Below are positions 61,837 through 64,000 of a stretch of 64,000 nucleotides of DNA, in pieces; within the stretch, counting starts at the first letter, position 1, and every line of letters starts with the position of its first letter. The translations under genes and the position numbers were made by a program. Below the pieces are notes generated by a model that was given only the letters and a program-made list of their open reading frames with translations, was not told where the DNA came from and ran no database searches. The stretch lies in assembly GCF_012927445.1 (NCBI RefSeq), contig NZ_JABBPD010000007.1, positions 62,001 through 126,000 on the forward strand, written 5' to 3'. This stretch comes from Rhodoferax sp. GTDB taxonomy: Bacteria; Pseudomonadota; Gammaproteobacteria; Burkholderiales; Burkholderiaceae_C.

Positions 61837-62649
61837 TTACACCTGCTGCAGTGTCACAAACCGCAAATTATTCGCCACGGCGGCGTCCAGTAATGCCGGT
61901 AGAACTTCCAGGATGACCGGCGTGCCGGCACGCGTGCGTGCGGCATTGCCATCATGCAGCAGCAAGATAGCACCGGGGCGCAGTCCTGCGACTAAGGTGT
62001 TGGTTACTTTGACAGCGTTGCTCACGCGTGTGTCGAAGCCGCGCACGGACCAGCTCACCAGTTGCAAGCCCAAGCGGGTCAGTACCGGGTCAAGGAACGG
62101 GTTACGAAAGCCGGCAGGGGCCCGGAAGAACCGGGGACGTTGCCCGGTGAGGCCTGTCAGCGTGTCTTGCGCCGCTTGCAACTCTTTGGTGATGCCCTTC
62201 AATCCCATCAAAGCGAAATTATGACGATGACGTTGACTATGGTTTTCAATCGCGTGCCCGCGTCTTGCGATTTCGCGGCACAGCTCGGGATAGCGTTCAG
62301 CGCGCGCACCAATGACAAAAAAAGTAGCCCGGACACCATAACGTTCAAGCACCTCAAGGACCTGTGGCGTCACCACCGGATCGGGGCCGTCATCAATCGT
62401 CAGCGCGATTTCATGACGTGCCGCCGCAGCTGCGGGCAGTTGCGTCCAGTTCGACCCCATTCCGTGGCTTCGCGGCGAGAGCCCCAGCAGCATGAGAACC
62501 ATGTGATTGGCGAGCATGACTGCCAGCACCCAGCGCCAATGCATGGGCGACACCAGCAAAGCCAGCACCGCCACACCATGCAGCCATAGCGTGCTGCGTA
62601 TCAACCAAGTGGGGCGCCAAGCTGATTCAAGCACGGGACGAGCGGGCAA
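61837..62649 (-). CDS. Polysaccharide deacetylase (NodB fold)
   Basis: A 270-residue carbohydrate esterase family 4 protein. Two hydrophobic N-terminal spans (about 18-35 and 40-58) precede ALTIDDGPDP (metal Asp), NHSQRHRHNF (His pair), FRAPAGFRNP and LLLHDG. The frame starts at TTG 62649; a GTG at 62634 inside the exporter's last codons is an alternative. It may process the cell-surface glycan or glycolipid that carries the pigment. Confidence 0.88.
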   Translation of the reverse strand: MPARPVLESAWRPTWLIRSTLWLHGVAVLALLVSPMHWRWVLAVMLANHMVLMLLGLSPRSHGMGSNWTQLPAAAAARHEIALTIDDGPDPVVTPQVLEVLERYGVRATFFVIGARAERYPELCREIARRGHAIENHSQRHRHNFALMGLKGITKELQAAQDTLTGLTGQRPRFFRAPAGFRNPFLDPVLTRLGLQLVSWSVRGFDTRVSNAVKVTNTLVAGLRPGAILLLHDGNAARTRAGTPVILEVLPALLDAAVANNLRFVTLQQV

Positions 62650-64000
62650 AAATTGCGGCGTAGATCAGGGCCAGAACCACACCCGGCGCCACGGTGACGC
62701 CCATCGCCTGCAAGATGGAGACTTTGGAAAACGCCAACAGGCCAAAACCGGCAACGGTCGTGAGATTGGCAAACAGCATGGACGCCAAGGTACTGGGGGT
62801 CACTTTTGAATCAGCCTCCTTTTGATCAAAAAACAGGGCGTAATTGGAGCCTACGGCCACCACCAGCAGCAAACCAACCAGATGCAAGATCATCAGCTGC
62901 TGGCCGAACAGCGCCAAACCTGCTGTGACCGTGATCACGGCGGCCACCATGGGGGCAATGATGCGAACTGCGCGGGAGGCAGAACGGGTCACCACCAGCA
63001 ACAAGCCGAAGATGACCGTCAGTCCGCCCAGTGACAACACAATCGCCTCGTTCAAATAGCCGGCGAACAGTCGATCGGCCTCGACTTTCATGTCCATGAA
63101 CAAGACACTGGGCAGCTGGGCCGCGTTCAGTGCCGATCGAATGCTGTCGGCATTGATATCCTGGTCGGCCAGCGCGGTCAATGGCAATAAAGCACTCCAG
63201 TGGCCTTCTTGCTGAACCAGCAGGGCATCCACCGCCATGGCCATGGACGTTTTTTCAAGATCCGCCGCCTGCAACAAAGGTTGCTTGCTGGCCGCTTCGA
63301 CATCGGCCAGAAAAGAGGCAAACAGGATGGGTTTGACCGGCAAGCCCTGCACTGCTTGCGCCAGATTGGCTTGCAGCACGGCCGTCGCGGGTAGGCTGGC
63401 CTGCCTTAAACGTTGGCTCGCCAGACTCGGCAGATAGCGGCTGGGACTCTCAAAGCCGGCCAGATGCCCGCCATTAACCTGGGTTTGCAGCACGGCGGCA
63501 ACCCGCTCGCTGGCTTGCAACACGTCTTCACGGCTGGCGCCCGAAACCACGACCAGATACCGCACATCGGGTGCGCCGGTGTCCGAGCGCAAACGGGTGT
63601 CGAGTTGCACATCCGATTGTGAAATCGGACTTAACGAAGAGATATTGCTGCTCCACAAGGTTTCCCGGTGTTGAATCAAAATCGCCAGCGCCGACACCAG
63701 CACAATGAGTGCGGGCCAGCGCAGTGCGGCCGCCCGCTGTACCAGCCACGACAGACGATGGCCAATGAACGACACATCGCGAATGTGGAAACGCGCTGGC
63801 AGCAGGTGGGGCAACACATAGCGCGTCATGCCGGCGGCGGTCAGCAGACCCACGGTGGAATACAGCCCCAGTTGGGCCAAGCCAGGAAAGCCCGACCACA
63901 GCAATGAGGCGAAGCCCACGATGGAGGTCAAAACGCCCAAGCGGATGGTGGGCCAAAACTTCTTGATCCAGTTTGGCCGATCGCCTGCGACCTGTTCGGA
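62627..64000 (-). CDS. MMPL/RND-type exporter, 5' part missing
   Basis: The C-terminal 457 residues of a transporter that runs off the right edge; typical pigment-cluster MMPL proteins are about 780 residues. It shows the KKFWPTIRLGVLTSIVGFASLL region, a large periplasmic loop (about 110-290 of the visible part) and the C-terminal group of spans with VAVGSNYALFFDQKEAD and FANLTTVAGFGLLAFS. It likely moves the polyene lipid to the outer membrane. The stop overlaps the deacetylase start. Confidence 0.92.
   Translation of the reverse strand, partial: SEQVAGDRPNWIKKFWPTIRLGVLTSIVGFASLLWSGFPGLAQLGLYSTVGLLTAAGMTRYVLPHLLPARFHIRDVSFIGHRLSWLVQRAAALRWPALIVLVSALAILIQHRETLWSSNISSLSPISQSDVQLDTRLRSDTGAPDVRYLVVVSGASREDVLQASERVAAVLQTQVNGGHLAGFESPSRYLPSLASQRLRQASLPATAVLQANLAQAVQGLPVKPILFASFLADVEAASKQPLLQAADLEKTSMAMAVDALLVQQEGHWSALLPLTALADQDINADSIRSALNAAQLPSVLFMDMKVEADRLFAGYLNEAIVLSLGGLTVIFGLLLVVTRSASRAVRIIAPMVAAVITVTAGLALFGQQLMILHLVGLLLVVAVGSNYALFFDQKEADSKVTPSTLASMLFANLTTVAGFGLLAFSKVSILQAMGVTVAPGVVLALIYAAIFARSSRA

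Overview
The window looks like a chromosomal segment from a betaproteobacterium of the order Burkholderiales, most likely family Comamonadaceae; Rhodoferax-like is my best guess from protein flavour and gene order, not a proven assignment. It is GC-rich, tightly packed and almost entirely coding. It carries one insertion sequence and no CRISPR array or prophage.

Layout. (1) 1-15.5 kb, all on the minus strand: the 3' part of rsmB, a LemA-like gene, and the classic block tRNA-Tyr, tRNA-Gly, tRNA-Thr, tuf, tRNA-Trp, secE, nusG, rplK, rplA, rplJ, rplL, rpoB, rpoC, with its internal leader and hairpins. (2) 15.5-23 kb, minus: a tryptophan operon (trpE, trpG, trpD, trpC, then ung) that contains two extra genes. 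One is a full-length sensor diguanylate cyclase coupled to the trpE stop codon; the other is a 46-residue single-span membrane protein between trpD and trpC. A candidate Trp-rich leader peptide lies upstream of trpE. (3) 23-34 kb: a secreted chalcone-isomerase-fold protein, a chemoreceptor, a phosphoglycolate phosphatase gene split cleanly by an IS630-type element, then gyrB, dnaN, dnaA, a small DnaA-box cluster and a 3-hydroxybutyryl-CoA dehydrogenase. Gene direction switches at about 34.1 kb. (4) 34-43 kb, plus strand: PHA synthase, an overlapping small gene, fabI, a MaoC-phosphotransacetylase fusion and ackA (polymer, acyl-phosphate and acetate metabolism), then a lone Rossmann protein and htpG. 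(5) 43-49 kb, minus: a coupled four-gene operon of calcineurin-type phosphoesterase, Hanks kinase fused to a universal stress domain, a solitary GspE/PilB-type ATPase with four tandem MshEN-like repeats, and an SrkA-type kinase. (6) 49-52.5 kb: a two-span K+ channel, ohr/ohrR organic peroxide defence and a GMC alcohol dehydrogenase.

(7) 52.6 kb to the right edge: an aryl polyene (xanthomonadin-like) pigment cluster in two convergent operons. The plus-strand arm has a flavin halogenase-like protein, a XanB2-type chorismatase (hydroxybenzoate starter), a PlsC acyltransferase and a family 2 glycosyltransferase. The minus-strand arm has an MMPL exporter (cut by the window edge), NodB deacetylase, PAP2 phosphatase, ketosynthase, Cys-less ketosynthase partner, dehydratase, FabG reductase and, last, a cation/proton antiporter. 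Acyl carrier proteins, ligase and thioesterase are expected just past the edge.

The least conventional content is the phosphatase/kinase-Usp/ATPase/SrkA operon, the cyclase inside the trp operon, and the halogenase plus antiporter in the pigment cluster.
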